From contig NZ_NOYI01000033.1 of assembly GCF_002258785.1 (NCBI RefSeq), positions 1 through 64,000 on the forward strand: a stretch of 64,000 nucleotides of DNA. Direction: 5' to 3'. Position numbers and translations under genes: made by a program. The stretch comes from Rhodococcus sp. 06-235-1A (GTDB lineage Bacteria; Actinomycetota; Actinomycetes; Mycobacteriales; Mycobacteriaceae). The notes under the pieces were generated by a model. It saw only the letters and a list, made by a program, of their open reading frames with translations, ran no database searches and was not told the DNA's origin. Position 1 is the first letter of the stretch; every line of letters begins with the position of its first letter. Below are positions 9,679 through 17,392 of this stretch, piece after piece.

Positions 9679-10127
9679 GGTGTGTCGACTGCCGGTACGA
9701 CCAGTGTCGTGTGTCCCAGTTGGCGCATCAAGTCAGCAAGGTCAAAGTGGGCCGAGCGGCGGACGACTTTGTCGCCGCGAAAATAGTCGATGCCGATGGC
9801 GGTGAAGTCTGCTCGTTTGCCGCTCGGGGGTAGTCCCCGAAAGGGCCCGAGTTGGGTTCCCAGGCAACGCAACCGAGTGACGACAACATCGCCTTCTGCG
9901 ATCTGCTCTTCGATTCGATCGTCCATGTCCGGAAACGCGGTCCGGAAAGCGTTGACCCACTGACGCACACCGTCAGGACCGTGCAGATCGAATTGTGGCC
10001 AGTAGAAGTCGGGGGCGAAGATGTCGTCGGCCACCGATAGGTCGTTGTGGGTGATCATGTCCCGGAAGAGCCGGGCGATACTTGCTTTACGTGCGTCGTT
10101 GAGGGTCTCGATGTTCGAGGTGGTCAT
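9675..10127 (-). CDS. SnoaL-like (NTF2-fold) protein
   Basis: 150 residues. ATG at 10127 is preceded by GAAGGAG; the frame stays open further upstream but without a good start. The sequence has the SnoaL/ester-cyclase pattern: LFRDMITHNDLSVADDIFAPDFYW, GPDGVRQWVNAFRTAFPDM, then GPFRGLPPSGKRADFTAIGIDYFRGDKVV. This fold includes polyketide cyclases, epoxide hydrolases and non-catalytic binding proteins. Being locked in a four-base overlap with the FAD subunit and 50 bp after the AvrD-like gene, it probably acts on the product of the same pathway, for example in a cyclisation or dehydration. The reaction is not deducible. Confidence 0.8.
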   Translation of the reverse strand: MTTSNIETLNDARKASIARLFRDMITHNDLSVADDIFAPDFYWPQFDLHGPDGVRQWVNAFRTAFPDMDDRIEEQIAEGDVVVTRLRCLGTQLGPFRGLPPSGKRADFTAIGIDYFRGDKVVRRSAHFDLADLMRQLGHTTLVVPAVDTP

Positions 10128-10177
10128 GGAATGCTCCTTCGTTGTCGATGGCTGCTGCGGGGACGGCGGAAGATCTG

Positions 10178-11206
10178 TTACGCCGACTGCGAGACGACGT
10201 GTGAGATGTCGTGCGTGAATTCGGCGCGGATCGCGGTATTGCCTATGACGGAGGTGAATTCGACGAACCTCCACTCGCCGCCGTCCATCGGTACCTTGTC
10301 GACCGTCTCGAATCGAACGGCAGCAGGAAACCTCAGACCGGCATCGCCGGGTGCCGTGTGGGCCGATGTGTCGTCGGCGTTGTCGCACGGTGTGATCACC
10401 GTCCGCATCATCCACAAGGTATTACTGTCGCTGCGCGAGAGCCCGTCGAGTGCGTAGAACAGCACTTGTGCGAGTTGCAGGGTACAGACGAATGCTTCGA
10501 CGAAGGGGAGCCTGCAGCCGAGGCTGTGTTCGAGACCGTCCACTTCGGGCCAGTCGCCGGACAATTCGATTGTCCCGGTGGCCTCGAGCGCGTCGATGTC
10601 TGCGGTGACGTCGCTGATGGTGTGCGATACGCGTCGAAAGCCTTCGTTCCAGTACGACGAGTCGGTCTGCGGGTCGACAGTAAGGGGTTGTCCCAAGTCG
10701 TGGCGAATCTGATCGATACGGAGTCCGGAGACGACGAGTGTGACTCGCAGTGACCCCACTTCGCACCGGAATCGACTGTGCCCCTGGACGGTCTGCAGCT
10801 GCAGTGTTCCCGATACAGCGATGTTGTCCAGTGTTTCCTGTGGCTTGTCGCCTCCTACCACCGCAACGCGTACGACGCTCAGCTCGGACAGTGGTTGCGG
10901 TGACACCTGGGAGAGCAACGTCGCGCAGGAGCGCATCGCGACGACCATCGCGTCGACAGTGCTGACGTGTGGTGGTTGTACACCGCTTTTCTTGACGGAC
11001 CAGTTGGGAGGCAGTCCAACGTCGATTGTTGCCGCGATTCGCGATGTGAGCGTGTCGATGTCGTGGCTGGTGGTGATCGTGTGAGTGGTGTACGTCGCTC
11101 GCTTGTAGCCGTTGGAGAAGAACCGTCCTGATGGATCTCCGAGGTGGTCGGAAATGTCGGACAGTACGAGCTTGTTGGTCGGTTGGGTGATCGAGGTAGT
11201 GCTCAT
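10178..11206 (-). CDS. AvrD-like protein, probable acyl-condensing enzyme
   Basis: 342 residues. The N-terminal block SDISDHLGDPSGRFFSNGYKR matches my memory of the AvrD family signature (D-x-LG-x4-RFF-x2-G-[FY]KR). AvrD of Pseudomonas syringae directs synthesis of syringolides, acyl-sugar elicitors built from a beta-keto acid and xylulose; a hot-dog fold and kinship with AfsA butyrolactone synthases have been suggested for it. The start ATG overlaps the ACP stop by four bases, which fits an enzyme taking an acyl group from that carrier. No signal peptide or membrane segment. The family call rests on a short block and general length, so it needs a profile search; the role is inference. Confidence 0.6.
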   Translation of the reverse strand: MSTTSITQPTNKLVLSDISDHLGDPSGRFFSNGYKRATYTTHTITTSHDIDTLTSRIAATIDVGLPPNWSVKKSGVQPPHVSTVDAMVVAMRSCATLLSQVSPQPLSELSVVRVAVVGGDKPQETLDNIAVSGTLQLQTVQGHSRFRCEVGSLRVTLVVSGLRIDQIRHDLGQPLTVDPQTDSSYWNEGFRRVSHTISDVTADIDALEATGTIELSGDWPEVDGLEHSLGCRLPFVEAFVCTLQLAQVLFYALDGLSRSDSNTLWMMRTVITPCDNADDTSAHTAPGDAGLRFPAAVRFETVDKVPMDGGEWRFVEFTSVIGNTAIRAEFTHDISHVVSQSA

Positions 11207-11469
11207 ACCGCCGCCTTCTGAACGTTGACGTACGCGGCAGCCAGGTCGGAGACCGATCTGATGTCGGGGATTCGTGCGCTGCCGTCATGGAATGGGTCGG
11301 ACCCGAATTTTGCTTCGAGCTTGATGAGAAGCCGAGCTATGGCGAGCGAGTTGAGTCCCGTTTCGGGAAGCGACATTTCGGGGTTGATGTCGGTGTCGAG
11401 TTCGTCGGTGTCGATCATCGTCTCGATGATCTTGATGACTTCGACTTCTGCAGCATGTTGGGTCAGCAT
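11203..11469 (-). CDS. Acyl carrier protein
   Basis: 88 residues, acidic. Helix II begins LPETGLNSLAIARLL, in which Ser41 is the expected 4'-phosphopantetheine site; the usual Asp before it is Asn here (N-S-L instead of D-S-L). ATG at 11469 has GGAGG upstream and overlaps the SDR stop by seven bases; its own stop overlaps the AvrD-like start by four. It is not the housekeeping fatty-acid ACP, which sits in other contexts. It should carry the acyl chain activated by the ligase two genes upstream. A phosphopantetheinyl transferase is not encoded nearby. Confidence 0.85.
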   Translation of the reverse strand: MLTQHAAEVEVIKIIETMIDTDELDTDINPEMSLPETGLNSLAIARLLIKLEAKFGSDPFHDGSARIPDIRSVSDLAAAYVNVQKAAV

Positions 11470-12185
11470 GTGATTCCTCCGTCGATTACGAGGGTTTGTC
11501 CTGTGATGAACGTCCCGGGTTCGCTGGTGAGATAGTTGATTGCGCCGACCACATCGTCGGTTGTGCCGAGGCGCCCGAGTGGCGTGCGGTTTCGGATTTG
11601 CGTGCGGTGATCGTCGGTGACCACCGCTGTGAGATCGCTGTCGAAATAGCCGGGTACGACGCTGTTGATTCGTATTCCGAACGGACCGAGTTCTCTGGCC
11701 AGTGGCCGGACGAGTCCGTCGATTCCGGCCTTGGCCGAGGCGTAGGAGGCTACCCCGCGGTATCCGCGGATCGTGTTGATCGAGGAGACATTGACGATCT
11801 GGCCGGCGATACCGTTGCCGACCATGGACCGGGCAGCGGCCTGGATGAACACCATGGGGGCGATGTAATTGGTCGCCACCACTGTCTCCAGTGACTCTTG
11901 AGGCTCTGAGATGAACAGACCTTGTGCAATCGATCCGATGTTGTTGATCAACAGGTGGGGTTGGGCGGCGGTGATGATGTTGGCCATCTCGGCCCGAGAG
12001 GTGGGTGATGCGGCGTCGACGGAGTGCCATTCGATATCGAACCGAGCTCGTAGCTCGTCCAACGCGCTGGTGGGTTTGCGGCTGCACGTCACGACTCGGA
12101 ATCCACGCTCGGCGAAGTGTTCGACGATCTTCAGCCCGAGGCCGCGAGATCCGCCGGTGACTATCGCGGTGCCTTGTTCGCTCAC
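11463..12185 (-). CDS. Short-chain dehydrogenase/reductase (FabG-like)
   Basis: 240 residues. NAD(P) loop TGGSRGLG at residues 10-17, NNIG in the middle, catalytic Ser in VNVSS, catalytic Tyr and Lys in YASAKAG, and the C-terminal ITGQTLVIDGG seen in FabG-type beta-ketoacyl reductases. GTG start overlaps the ligase stop by four bases (GTGA). Placed between an acid-activating ligase and an ACP, it probably reduces a carrier-bound keto or enone intermediate, or the condensed product of the AvrD-like enzyme. No ketosynthase is present in the operon, so the keto group would have to come from the activated acid or primary metabolism. Confidence 0.88.
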   Translation of the reverse strand: MSEQGTAIVTGGSRGLGLKIVEHFAERGFRVVTCSRKPTSALDELRARFDIEWHSVDAASPTSRAEMANIITAAQPHLLINNIGSIAQGLFISEPQESLETVVATNYIAPMVFIQAAARSMVGNGIAGQIVNVSSINTIRGYRGVASYASAKAGIDGLVRPLARELGPFGIRINSVVPGYFDSDLTAVVTDDHRTQIRNRTPLGRLGTTDDVVGAINYLTSEPGTFITGQTLVIDGGITC

Positions 12186-13519
12186 AACGACCTCAGCTTC
12201 TTGAACCGTTCCGATACGTAGCGTCCGTCGATGAACTCGATCAGCATGGGGACTTTGTACGGTTCGAGTGTCGAGTTGCAGTGATGCAGGATGCGTTGTT
12301 CGAGCTCGGGGCCGCCGGTTCCGGCCTCGGCTTGTACGGACGCGACGACGACGTGGCCCATGATGGGGCTCGGTCGTCCGCACACGATGACTTCCCGGAC
12401 ATCGTCTACTTCCAGGATCGCGGATTCGACCTCTGCGGGATACACCTTTTCGCCACCGACATTGATGATGTCGCTGTCTCTGCCGAGGATTCGTACATAG
12501 TCGCCGTCGACCTCGACTTTGTCCTGGGTGTTGAAATAACCGTGCTCGTCGAAGGGGTTGGGGGCGTTGAGGTATCCGAGCATCGCGGTGTCTGCGCGGA
12601 CCCAAAGCACATCGTCGCGGATGTCGTACTCGAACCCGTCGGTTCCCAGCTTCATCCACAGCGACCCGTCGTCCTTGGATCGTGTGGGGATGATGCCCAG
12701 TTCGGAGAGTCCGTAGGTCTGCTTCAGCGTGACGTCAGGCAGTAGTTCTGTTACGCGTGAGAGTGTGCTGACCGGCATCGGTTCGGTGCCGTATGTGATG
12801 AGCTTGAGTGAGGAAAGGTCATACCGTTCTACCGCCCCGGCTACTACGGACATCGTGAGGAAGGTCGGGGTTACCGGCAACGTGTCGACCCCTCGGCTTT
12901 GCACAGTGGAGAAGACGTCGTCCGGTGTTCGTTCTCCGCTGATCGTGACTACCGATCCGCCCAGCGACAAGGTGTGAAGAATCGTGTTGACTCCGCCGAT
13001 ATGATCGAGTTGCATGAAGGCCAAGGTTCGGCGTGCTCGTCTGCGATCACCGTATCGTGCAACGAGTTTCGACAGATCAAGAACGGATCCTTTGCTCCGT
13101 CCGGTCGTACCCGAGCTGAAGAGAACCAACCCCGCGTGGTGGGCGGTGCGCAGTTGCTCGTAGAAGCGGTGTGGCGAATCCGTGGACGCCGACAGATGTG
13201 TAATGTCGGACGTTCCGAGGTCGTGCAGGGTGCTCAGTTGCGCGACTTCAGTGAAGCTCTGCAGCTTCTCGGCAGGGGTATCGGGGCTGAACGGAACGAT
13301 CACCGCGCCGAGATCGTAGAGACTGATGAACGCGCCACACAGGTCGGCCGAGTAGTGTCCTCGCAGTCCAACGACACTGGTATCGGTTACACCCTCTCTT
13401 CGATAGAACTCGCTCCAGCGATCCACTGTGTCGGCAAGATCGTTGTAGGTGAACACTGTGTCATCGATGACAAGTGCGTCTGCATTGCCATTGCTGCGCA
13501 ACATCTTTGCAAAGTTCAC
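12182..13519 (-). CDS. AMP-forming acid-CoA/ACP ligase (ANL superfamily)
   Basis: 445 residues, somewhat shorter than typical acyl-CoA synthetases (about 500), with a compact N-terminus. The P-loop core LFSSGTTGRSKGS, the YGLSE block, the hinge region YFNTQDKVEVDGDYVRILGRD and INVGGEKVYP are all present, and the C-terminal catalytic Lys is likely in RFKKL. It adenylates a carboxylic acid and transfers it to CoA or, given the ACP two genes downstream, to that carrier. GTG start with GAGGA upstream. It is the first gene of the minus-strand operon, facing a gap containing two identical-core palindromes. Confidence 0.88.
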   Translation of the reverse strand: MNFAKMLRSNGNADALVIDDTVFTYNDLADTVDRWSEFYRREGVTDTSVVGLRGHYSADLCGAFISLYDLGAVIVPFSPDTPAEKLQSFTEVAQLSTLHDLGTSDITHLSASTDSPHRFYEQLRTAHHAGLVLFSSGTTGRSKGSVLDLSKLVARYGDRRRARRTLAFMQLDHIGGVNTILHTLSLGGSVVTISGERTPDDVFSTVQSRGVDTLPVTPTFLTMSVVAGAVERYDLSSLKLITYGTEPMPVSTLSRVTELLPDVTLKQTYGLSELGIIPTRSKDDGSLWMKLGTDGFEYDIRDDVLWVRADTAMLGYLNAPNPFDEHGYFNTQDKVEVDGDYVRILGRDSDIINVGGEKVYPAEVESAILEVDDVREVIVCGRPSPIMGHVVVASVQAEAGTGGPELEQRILHHCNSTLEPYKVPMLIEFIDGRYVSERFKKLRSL

Positions 13520-13577
13520 TTGTGATCCTCAAGGATTGGTGAACGGAATGAGGCACCGGTTCGTCGAGCCGGGTAGA

Positions 13578-13595
13578 TGTTCACGTGTGTGAACA
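13578..13595. promoter_or_regulatory. Palindromic operator 1, TGTTCAC-GTGT-GTGAACA
   Basis: A perfect 7-bp inverted repeat with a 4-bp spacer, about 60 bp upstream of the ligase start. The same 18-bp core with the same spacing recurs at 13703-13720. Two equal copies in one divergent gap imply a dimeric repressor controlling both directions. The TetR protein at 14.5-15.2 kb is the natural candidate, but binding is inferred. Confidence 0.7.
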
Positions 13596-13697
13596 CCGTT
13601 GAACGATAACGGGATTGATCCCGTCACGCGCAATAGTTAGTGACGAACGCCACAATTGTTTACCGGCGGGTGGCGGATTCGTACGGGAGCGTGCAAG

Positions 13698-13729
13698 CTG
13701 AGACTGTTCACAGGCGTGAACAGTCTCAG
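13698..13729. promoter_or_regulatory. Palindromic operator 2, 14-bp perfect arms around TGTTCAC-AGGC-GTGAACA
   Basis: A 32-nt perfect inverted repeat: arms CTGAGACTGTTCAC (13698-13711) and GTGAACAGTCTCAG (13716-13729), spacer AGGC. Its inner 18 bp have the same layout as operator 1. No T-run follows, and it lies 46 bp before the P-loop gene start, so an operator fits better than a terminator. Confidence 0.7.
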
Positions 13730-13775
13730 GTTGCTGATACTCGCGACCTATCCGAATTCGAGGAAAGGTGTTGTC

Positions 13776-14519
13776 GTGCAGAATATTCGATTGTCGATCT
13801 CGGGCACGTACTCCGCAGGTAAAACGTCGACGGCGCTGGCGCTGTCTCATTTGACCGGAATTCCCAAGACACTGGCACTGACGATTCGTGAGATCATGCC
13901 GGCCGCGGTGCCCGGTAAAGCCCTGTCGGAGGTGACCCCCGCCGAGTACTTGCAGCTGGCGATGCGGCGCCACACCGGCCGGGCCGCCGCCGAGGCTGCA
14001 CTCTCGGCGACCAGCGGTGGCTTCATATCGGACGGATCGTCTCTGCAGGAGTGGATCTACGGCGCAGCCCGAGTCCACTATGGGATGGATCCCAGTGCCA
14101 CAACGGGACTCGACCCGGTCGAGGAGTCGGACCTATCAGACGAAATGCGATTCTTCGGTGCTGTGGTCGAACAGTTCGGAGTGGCTATGCGCCAGCATGT
14201 CGCTGTCTCCTTCGATGCCTTCGTGCACCTGGAGAACGAACGCGCAATCGCCGCCGATGGTCATCGGCCGATGAATGAAGGGTTTCGTCGATTCTGCGAC
14301 GACATGTTGATTGCAACGGTGCAGGATCTGGGGATTGTGACCCACCGAGTTTCAGGAACCATGCAATCGCGTCTCGAGCAGATCGTGTCCTTGTTCGGGT
14401 TGCCCACCGTGATGAGTGTGGACGAGGCTATAGCGGCCGCTGGCATCGACTACTCGGCTATCGACAAGCGATTGGAGACCGAGCGGTCGCGCGCGACGGC
14501 ACCCGTGTTGACCCGGTAG
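13776..14519 (+). CDS. P-loop ATPase/kinase-like protein of unknown role
   Basis: 247 residues from a GTG start preceded by AGGAAAGG; the open frame upstream of it lacks start signals and would cover the operator. Walker A is GTYSAGKT at residues 10-17. The overall look is that of small AAA_28/NadR-kinase-like ATP-binding proteins: one domain, a Ser/Asp-rich stretch FISDGSSLQEWIYG that could hold an acidic Walker B-like residue, and no membrane segment. It stands alone, divergent from the biosynthetic operon and sharing its palindromes, so it is probably co-regulated. It could phosphorylate a small molecule of the pathway or act as a nucleotide-dependent switch; neither can be shown. Confidence 0.75.
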   Translation: MQNIRLSISGTYSAGKTSTALALSHLTGIPKTLALTIREIMPAAVPGKALSEVTPAEYLQLAMRRHTGRAAAEAALSATSGGFISDGSSLQEWIYGAARVHYGMDPSATTGLDPVEESDLSDEMRFFGAVVEQFGVAMRQHVAVSFDAFVHLENERAIAADGHRPMNEGFRRFCDDMLIATVQDLGIVTHRVSGTMQSRLEQIVSLFGLPTVMSVDEAIAAAGIDYSAIDKRLETERSRATAPVLTR

Positions 14520-14548
14520 GTGCCCATTCGGCAAGCCTTGCTCGGGGT

Positions 14549-15247
14549 CTACCCGAACATGTTGGCAAGTTTGATCTCGGCAGCGATCGATTCGGCGCTC
14601 GGTGCTACCGGCATCCAGGCGCACTCTCGCTCGAGCAAAGCAGCGCGGGGTTCATGTGCGAGCATGCGGACTAGATCCACAGCGCGTTCGGTGAGGTCGC
14701 TGCGATCGGAACGGACCCAGGACACCCACTGCGTTCCGAAGATCGCTGAGGTGATGATGAAAGCAGAGCGTTCGGCGTCGCTACCTGTCGACCCCACAGC
14801 TATGAAACGTTCACCGAGGAAGGTGATCAACTTGGTGAATGGTTGTGGGGCGGAGGCGATGCGTTGCCTGTGATGTGCGTGCAGCGAGACCGCGGCTTTG
14901 AAGGTAAAGTCGAATTGAAAGCATCGCAGGAGCCGAATGATGAATGCGTGCAGTTGGTCGTGTGGGTCGTCGTAGTCCGATTGGACTTTGGCGTACAGCA
15001 CGCGCAAGCGGTGGTCGTAGATGTACGATACAGCGCCCGCTACCTCTTCTTTGGTCGCGAAGTGGAAATAGACTGCGCCTTTGGTCATTCCCGATCGCCG
15101 AGCTATGTCGTTGAGGGTCACGTCGGAATAGTCTCTGTCCGAGAATTCTTTAGCGGCACCAACTAGCAATCCTGAACGTGTCAGTTCGGATTTGGTGGGC
15201 TTGTCTGCCCGGTGCGCGGACTTGTCGTTTCGTGTAACCACTGTCAA
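14549..15247 (-). CDS. TetR-family regulator resembling gamma-butyrolactone receptors
   Basis: 232 residues. The helix-turn-helix lies at about 25-70: SELTRSGLLVGAAKEFSDRDYSDVTLNDIARRSGMTKGAVYFHFATKEEVA. The phrase GAVYFHFATKEEVA is very close to the GALYFHFxSKEELA of ArpA/ScbR-type butyrolactone receptors in Streptomyces; the rest is a ligand-binding domain of the usual length. TTG start overlapping the ArsR stop by four bases (TTGA); a GTG two codons later is an alternative. The nearby palindromes and the AvrD-like enzyme suggest that this protein senses the pathway product. The ligand is unknown. Confidence 0.85.
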   Translation of the reverse strand: MTVVTRNDKSAHRADKPTKSELTRSGLLVGAAKEFSDRDYSDVTLNDIARRSGMTKGAVYFHFATKEEVAGAVSYIYDHRLRVLYAKVQSDYDDPHDQLHAFIIRLLRCFQFDFTFKAAVSLHAHHRQRIASAPQPFTKLITFLGERFIAVGSTGSDAERSAFIITSAIFGTQWVSWVRSDRSDLTERAVDLVRMLAHEPRAALLERECAWMPVAPSAESIAAEIKLANMFG

Positions 15248-15639
15248 AGCTTACGGCGGTCAGTTGGGTGGGCGAGATCTTGATGGGTCGGTCTGTAAGC
15301 ACTCACTGCATACACCTCGGCAATTGATGTCAACACTCCGGGAAACCGCGACTCGAGGTCTTCCAGCCGCAGGGTCGTCCACTTTCTCCGGCCCTCCTCT
15401 CGTTGGTGGATCACGCCAGATTCGCGCAGGACTCGAAAATGGTGGGTCAAGGTCGACGGAGCAACATCCACGTCGAAGGTGCCACACGGACGCTCGACAT
15501 CCTCCAGGAGGGTGAGAACGATTCGCATCCTTGTGTCATCGGCCAGGGCATGCAGCACCTCGAGTAGGTCCAATTCGTCCGCGGGTGGATGGTGCATCGA
15601 TGTGCGTTGCCGGGTCCGCATGGCTTGGTTGCCTTCCAT
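15244..15639 (-). CDS. ArsR-family winged-helix regulator
   Basis: 131 residues. The core LEVLHALADDTRMRIVLTLL and the recognition helix APSTLTHHFRVLRESGVIHQREEGRRKW are classical ArsR/SmtB. The metal-box ELCVCDL is replaced by RPCGTFDVD, so classical metal sensing through two cysteines is unlikely; this resembles ArsR-like regulators of MFS drug pumps. It is divergent from the MFS gene and translationally coupled to the TetR gene downstream. A start at the second Met (15621) is possible, with GGAAGG nearby. Confidence 0.88.
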   Translation of the reverse strand: MEGNQAMRTRQRTSMHHPPADELDLLEVLHALADDTRMRIVLTLLEDVERPCGTFDVDVAPSTLTHHFRVLRESGVIHQREEGRRKWTTLRLEDLESRFPGVLTSIAEVYAVSAYRPTHQDLAHPTDRRKL

Positions 15640-15699
15640 TCGAATTCGAGTTCAATGACTGTTCGACATTCATAGTACTTGGCTGTACGCTACCAAACA

Positions 15700-15717
15700 G
15701 TTCGATATACGACGAAC
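15700..15717. promoter_or_regulatory. Inverted repeat in the ArsR/MFS divergent promoter
   Basis: GTTCG-N8-CGAAC directly before the MFS ribosome site. A related half-site ACTGTTCGACATTC lies about 40 bp upstream. Position and symmetry suit an ArsR-family operator that would let the repressor shut off the exporter; assignment by position only. Confidence 0.45.
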
Positions 15718-15732
15718 ATAGAAGGAGTCATC

Positions 15733-17244
15733 GTGGTCACGTCTCACAGTAAATCTCCGTCCGATCCCCCTCCACCTCTGGCAGTCCCAGAATCTGCCGC
15801 TACTGCGCCTCCCAGTGCTGCGGCCGCAACCGGCAGTCATCCTCTCCGATGGGTGATGCTTCCCGTGGTGCTGGTTGCGATGTTCATGGCGCAGTTCGAC
15901 TTGTACGTCGTCAATGTTGCGCTACCGGTTCTACAACGAGACTTGAGCGCGTCCGAGGCCAGCCTGGAATTGATCGTGGGGGGCTACGCATTCACTTACG
16001 CCGCGGGGCTAATCACAGGCGGCCGAATCGGTGATCATTTCGGTCACCGTCCCGTGTTCTTGACCGGCATGTTGCTGTTCGGAATAGCCTCGCTATTATG
16101 CGGCCTGGCGCAGTCCTCGACGCAACTGGTCGTATTCCGCCTTATCCAGGGCGTCACAGCTGCAGTGCTGGTACCGCAGGTCTTGGCGCTGATCACGCGT
16201 ACGTTCCCGCCGGCCGAACGTGGTAAAGCACTTTCGTGGTTCGGGGTCACGATGGGAGTGGGAGCTGTAGCCGGCCAAGTCCTGGGTGGTGTACTGCTGA
16301 ACTTCGACATCCTCGGCTTGGATTGGCGTGTCATATTTCTGGTCAATGTTCCGATCGCCTTGGCGACCGTGGCATTCGGCCTGCGTACCTTGCCGCGGCA
16401 CGAACGTACGACTGCAGCGTCGTTCGACGTGCTTGGCGCAGTCGGCATAACTGCTGCACTCTCGCTGATCCTGATTCCGCTTGTTCTCGGCCGGAGTGAG
16501 GGCTGGGCTCCGTGGACGTGGATATGTCTTGTTCTTTCTGTGCCGGTGCTTCTGTTGACTCTGAACAAGGAGCGGAACATGGAGCGCCGTGGGGGTCGGC
16601 CGATCATCCCGTTGTCGCTCTTCACGGAGAAGGCTTTCAACCTGGGCCTCGGCACGTCGATCGCTCTGTTTGCAGCGTTCTTCAGTGTGGTGTTCACCCT
16701 GACGCTGGTTATGCAGAACGGGCTCGGGCTTTCTCCGTTGATGGCCGGGTTGACGTTTGCGCCCCTCGGAGTGGCGTTCGCCGTCGCCTCGATTGTGGCG
16801 AAGAAGCAGATCGTCAAGCGGGGGCCTTCGGTGATCGCGTTCGGCACGGGAGTCGTGATCCTCGGACTCGCCATCCTCATTGCATTGCTCTATGTCGCAG
16901 GCGATGAGCTTTCCGCGCCGATGCTAGTCATTCCGATGATCCTGATCGGGTTCGGCAACGGAACTGCAGTACCCGCGCTGATTGGCGCTGTGCTCGCCAA
17001 AATCAGCGCGCAACACGCCGGTGCCGCAGCCGGAGTGCTCACGACGGCGCAACAGTTCTCCAGCGCCATCGGCATAGCGGCAATCGGAACGGTGTTCTTT
17101 TCGGTGCTCGGATCTGCAAACAATGCAAGCGTGGGCAGCTATGCGACGGCACTCGCGGCGGCCGCGATTTGCAGCGTGGTCCTTGCTGTACTCGGTTTCA
17201 TCCTGACCTCACAGCTCGTGAGGACCACTCGTTCAGAGACTTAG
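15733..17244 (+). CDS. MFS multidrug-type exporter (DHA2-like, 14 transmembrane segments)
   Basis: 503 residues. GTG start with GAAGGAG five bases upstream is preferred over an ATG at 15679 lying within the promoter. A Pro/Ala-rich N-terminal tail of about 35 residues precedes the first membrane helix. Motif A reads GRIGDHFGHRPVF, motif C-like VTMGVGAVAGQVLGG, and MAQFDLYVVNVALP is the DHA2 motif D1. These proton-coupled pumps export drugs or self-made metabolites. Divergent from the ArsR gene and next to the AvrD-type pathway, it is a plausible exporter of that product. A strong terminator follows. Confidence 0.88.
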   Translation: MVTSHSKSPSDPPPPLAVPESAATAPPSAAAATGSHPLRWVMLPVVLVAMFMAQFDLYVVNVALPVLQRDLSASEASLELIVGGYAFTYAAGLITGGRIGDHFGHRPVFLTGMLLFGIASLLCGLAQSSTQLVVFRLIQGVTAAVLVPQVLALITRTFPPAERGKALSWFGVTMGVGAVAGQVLGGVLLNFDILGLDWRVIFLVNVPIALATVAFGLRTLPRHERTTAASFDVLGAVGITAALSLILIPLVLGRSEGWAPWTWICLVLSVPVLLLTLNKERNMERRGGRPIIPLSLFTEKAFNLGLGTSIALFAAFFSVVFTLTLVMQNGLGLSPLMAGLTFAPLGVAFAVASIVAKKQIVKRGPSVIAFGTGVVILGLAILIALLYVAGDELSAPMLVIPMILIGFGNGTAVPALIGAVLAKISAQHAGAAAGVLTTAQQFSSAIGIAAIGTVFFSVLGSANNASVGSYATALAAAAICSVVLAVLGFILTSQLVRTTRSET

Positions 17245-17256
17245 TCCCCGACTCGA

Positions 17257-17315
17257 ACGGTCAACGGTCTGCAGCGCTCAAGCGTCGCAGACCGTTGACC
17301 GTTTTGTGTATTTTG
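17257..17315 (+). terminator. Rho-independent terminator after the MFS gene
   Basis: Perfect 16-bp stem: ACGGTCAACGGTCTGC (17257-17272) and GCAGACCGTTGACCGT (17287-17302), 14-nt loop, followed by TTTTGTGTATTTTG. It ends the MFS transcript 13 bp after the stop codon and also isolates the next locus. Confidence 0.9.
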
Positions 17316-17392
17316 TTGCCTTTATTGTCTTTTTCGTGTGTCGCAATACACAAAAACCCACATACCGGCTGGCAGGTTTCAGGGTACAGTTA

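Noticed and set aside
13698-13729. Perfect inverted repeat as a terminator
   Set aside because: No T-run, located upstream of a gene start, and its core is repeated at 13578-13595; an operator explains it better.
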